This document shows, one piece after another, positions 62,743 to 64,000 of a stretch of DNA of 64,000 nt (within the stretch, counting starts at the first letter, position 1; each line of letters starts with the position of its first letter). The translations under genes and the position numbers were made by a program. Under the pieces are notes generated by a model. That model did not search any database and had not been told where the DNA came from. It was given only the letters and a program-made list of their open reading frames with translations. This stretch comes from Oleiharenicola lentus (lineage in GTDB: Bacteria; Verrucomicrobiota; Verrucomicrobiia; Opitutales; Opitutaceae), in contig NZ_SDHX01000001.1 of NCBI RefSeq assembly GCF_004118375.1, positions 1,119,693 through 1,183,692 of the forward strand, in the 5' to 3' direction.

Positions 62743-62803
62743 GCCGAAGTCGCCCCAAGGGCACCCGACTTCGACCACCCCTTTGGGGCCAAACCTGCGG
62801 TTT
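62743..62803. repeat. Palindromic segment at the junction of the metH fragment
   Basis: The inverted pairs CCGAAGTCG/CGACTTCG, CCCCAAGGG-type pairs and GGCCAAACC-tgc-GGTTTGACC lie in series between the duplicated metH end and the intact gene. The style is that of the other variable-stem elements; it may mark the recombination point. Confidence 0.5.
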
Positions 62804-62851
62804 GACCATCTCCGCGCTGCCGCGCTGCGTCCGTTACCAAGCCAAGCTGCC

Positions 62852-64000
62852 TCAATAATCCAGATACGGCGCCAACCACTTCTCTGCGTCCGCGACTGGT
62901 ATTTCCATCCGCTTGGCGAGGTCTTCGATTTGGTCTTTGGCCAACTTGCCCGTCGCGAAATATTTGGAGTCCGGGTGATTGAAATACCAGCCGCTCACGC
63001 TCGACGCAGGATACATCGCATTCGACTCCGTGAGGGTGATTCCCGTCGCGGCTTGGGCGCCGAGCAATTCAAAGAGAGGCGGCTTGGCTTGATGATCGGG
63101 GCAGGCGGGATAGCCGGGGGCGGGGCGGATGCCGCGGTATTTTTCGCGGATGATGTCCTTCATCTCCAAATTCTCGGTCTTGCCGTAGCCGGAATACTCG
63201 CGGGCCTTCTTGTGCATCAGCTCGGCGAGGGCCTCGGCGAGACGGTCGCCCAGCGCCTTGGCCATGATGGCGCTGTAGTCGTCGTGCTTCGCCTCGAACT
63301 CCCTGGCGAACTCCTCGACCCCGTGGCCCGCCGTGACGGCGAAGCCGCCGACGTAGTCGAGGCGGCCCGAATCCTTCGGGGCGATGAAGTCGGCGAGGCA
63401 GTGGTTGTGCTGATTGGCCGGTTTCTCGTTTTGCTGGCGCAGGAAGTGGAAGGTCTTGAGTGGCTTCAAACCCTCGGGCCTGGCCGCGTTCGCTCCGCTC
63501 AGGGTGACAGAGGTGGGGTCGTAAACCTCGACGGAGTCGCCGAGGGCGTTCGCGGGCCAAAAGCCGATGACGGCTTTGGCAGTGTAGCGTTGCTCGGCGA
63601 TGATGCGCTTCAGCATCGCCTGCGCGTCGGCGTAGAGCTTCGTCGCCTCGGTGCCGACGACGGCGTCGGTGAGGATGTCGGGGAAGCGGCCGTGGAGTTC
63701 CCAGGCGGAGAAAAACGGAGACCAATCAATATAGCTCGCAATTTCCTCCAGTGTGAGAGGCAGCGGAACAGCTGGAGCTGAGCCCTCCACGGAAGCGGCC
63801 GGTACGGAGACCGGCCCTCCAGAAGTGAAGACGCGCGTGCCGAGGAACTCGGGGACGGGGATATCCACGTGGGTCCAGTCGAAGGTCTGGCGGCGGTTGC
63901 GGGCCTCGGCGAGGGGGAGGAGCTTGCGGGCGCCCTGGCGCTCGGCGAAGTCGGTGCGCTGTTTCACCTGCTTAGCCTTCAGGTCGGCGACGAACCTGGG
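62852..64000 (-). CDS. metH: Cobalamin-dependent methionine synthase, C-terminal part (partial)
   Basis: The 3' end of metH; the frame is open to the window edge. It encodes the reactivation (AdoMet-binding) domain with A-V-I-G-F-W-P-A-N, R-P-A-P-G-Y-P-A-C-P-D-H and S-S-V-S-G-W-Y-F. MetH transfers the methyl group of 5-methyltetrahydrofolate to homocysteine via cobalamin; this domain uses AdoMet to reactivate oxidised cobalamin. Two palindromic elements (63762-63790 and 63797-63821) and a repeat arm (63489-63509) are read in frame within it. A partial copy of its end follows at 62504-62737. Confidence 0.92.
   Translation of the reverse strand, partial: PRFVADLKAKQVKQRTDFAERQGARKLLPLAEARNRRQTFDWTHVDIPVPEFLGTRVFTSGGPVSVPAASVEGSAPAVPLPLTLEEIASYIDWSPFFSAWELHGRFPDILTDAVVGTEATKLYADAQAMLKRIIAEQRYTAKAVIGFWPANALGDSVEVYDPTSVTLSGANAARPEGLKPLKTFHFLRQQNEKPANQHNHCLADFIAPKDSGRLDYVGGFAVTAGHGVEEFAREFEAKHDDYSAIMAKALGDRLAEALAELMHKKAREYSGYGKTENLEMKDIIREKYRGIRPAPGYPACPDHQAKPPLFELLGAQAATGITLTESNAMYPASSVSGWYFNHPDSKYFATGKLAKDQIEDLAKRMEIPVADAEKWLAPYLDY
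63489..63509. repeat. TTCGCTCCGCTCAGGGTGACA arm inside metH
   Basis: It matches the right end of the 26940-27042 element with three mismatches in 21. It is translated on the minus strand as part of the segment T-S-V-T-L-S-G-A-N-A-A-R between the V-E-V-Y and L-R-Q-Q motifs, which is about 12 residues longer than in the E. coli protein as I recall it. Confidence 0.5.
63762..63790. repeat. AGCT hairpin with CTCCAC tail inside metH
   Basis: AGCT-gg-AGCTGAGCC followed by CTCCAC, as in the intergenic copies at 25752-25803 and 28616-28641; the left arm is partly degenerate. Read in frame, it gives V-E-G-S-A-P-A-V. Confidence 0.6.
63797..63821. repeat. GGCCGGT...ACCGGCC hairpin with CTCCA tail inside metH
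   Basis: GGCCGGT-acggag-ACCGGCC followed by CTCCA. It is nearly the same as 37940-37959 in the MFS/spermidine-synthase gene. Read in frame, it gives G-G-P-V-S-V-P-A. Confidence 0.6.

Noticed and set aside
62852-64000. SAM or cobalamin riboswitch for metH
   Set aside because: The 5' end of the gene is outside the window, so its leader cannot be seen; nothing similar is present downstream.

Overview
The window looks like chromosomal DNA of a GC-rich Verrucomicrobiota bacterium, most likely family Opitutaceae. This placement is inferred from gene content, not from a search: a fused CcoN-CcoO cbb3 oxidase, surface proteins with PEP-CTERM and VPD(S)G-CTERM style sorting tails, an acidobacterial/verrucomicrobial type duplicated ABC permease, a Planctomycete-type cytochrome c domain and many DUF families. 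No rRNA, tRNA, CRISPR array or complete insertion sequence was recognised.

Layout. 1-913: tail of an AraC-type regulator, a Cys-rich unknown and a DUF2934 protein. 938-9283: one co-directional cbb3 respiration locus (CcoS-like, ccoNO fusion, ccoQ, single-haem ccoP, ccoG, a short single-TM protein, a TauE/UreH-like membrane protein and the copper ATPase ccoI). 9284-16003: on the minus strand, an M24 peptidase, a TPR protein, an ADOP/MacB-like permease and a NarL-type two-component system. Similar palindromes lie upstream of the permease and of the kinase. 16090-21119: a large PEP-CTERM beta-strand-repeat protein and adenine deaminase.

21215-28594: a probable lysine/2-oxoadipate degradation locus. 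A YdiJ-like FAD/Fe-S dehydrogenase is transcribed divergently from a VOC-fold unknown, a saccharopine dehydrogenase and an ALDH7-type semialdehyde dehydrogenase. Together they could carry lysine carbon via 2-aminoadipate, 2-oxoadipate and D-2-hydroxyglutarate to 2-oxoglutarate. 28705-41228: a Tat-exported Gfo/Idh/MocA oxidoreductase, UspA, an EF-hand membrane protein, two receiver-only response regulators followed by a membrane protein with cyclic-nucleotide-binding-like domains, an MFS/spermidine-synthase fusion, a HAD acid phosphatase and a DUF885 peptidase-like protein. 41462-58146: a VPD-CTERM protein, a ParB-like protein, membrane proteins, an ankyrin/cyclase-fold/cytochrome c hybrid, a SLOG protein, DUF3500, DUF2442 and DUF4256 proteins, a secreted beta-helix protein, cysteine synthase and a secreted GH16 glucanase. 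58276-62160: a lipoprotein, a GIDE-LemA protein, an acyltransferase and a toxin-antitoxin pair. 62504-64000: the 3' part of metH (cobalamin methionine synthase), followed by a separate, diverged duplicate of its last 77 codons.

The most unusual structure is dispersed. Short palindromic elements have conserved ends (TTGTAGGG/CCCTACAA or GGTGGA/CTCCACC) and stem sequences that differ between copies while keeping pairing. They sit between genes and also appear in frame inside at least four coding genes (a cbb3-locus gene, the YdiJ-like dehydrogenase, the MFS/spermidine-synthase fusion and metH).
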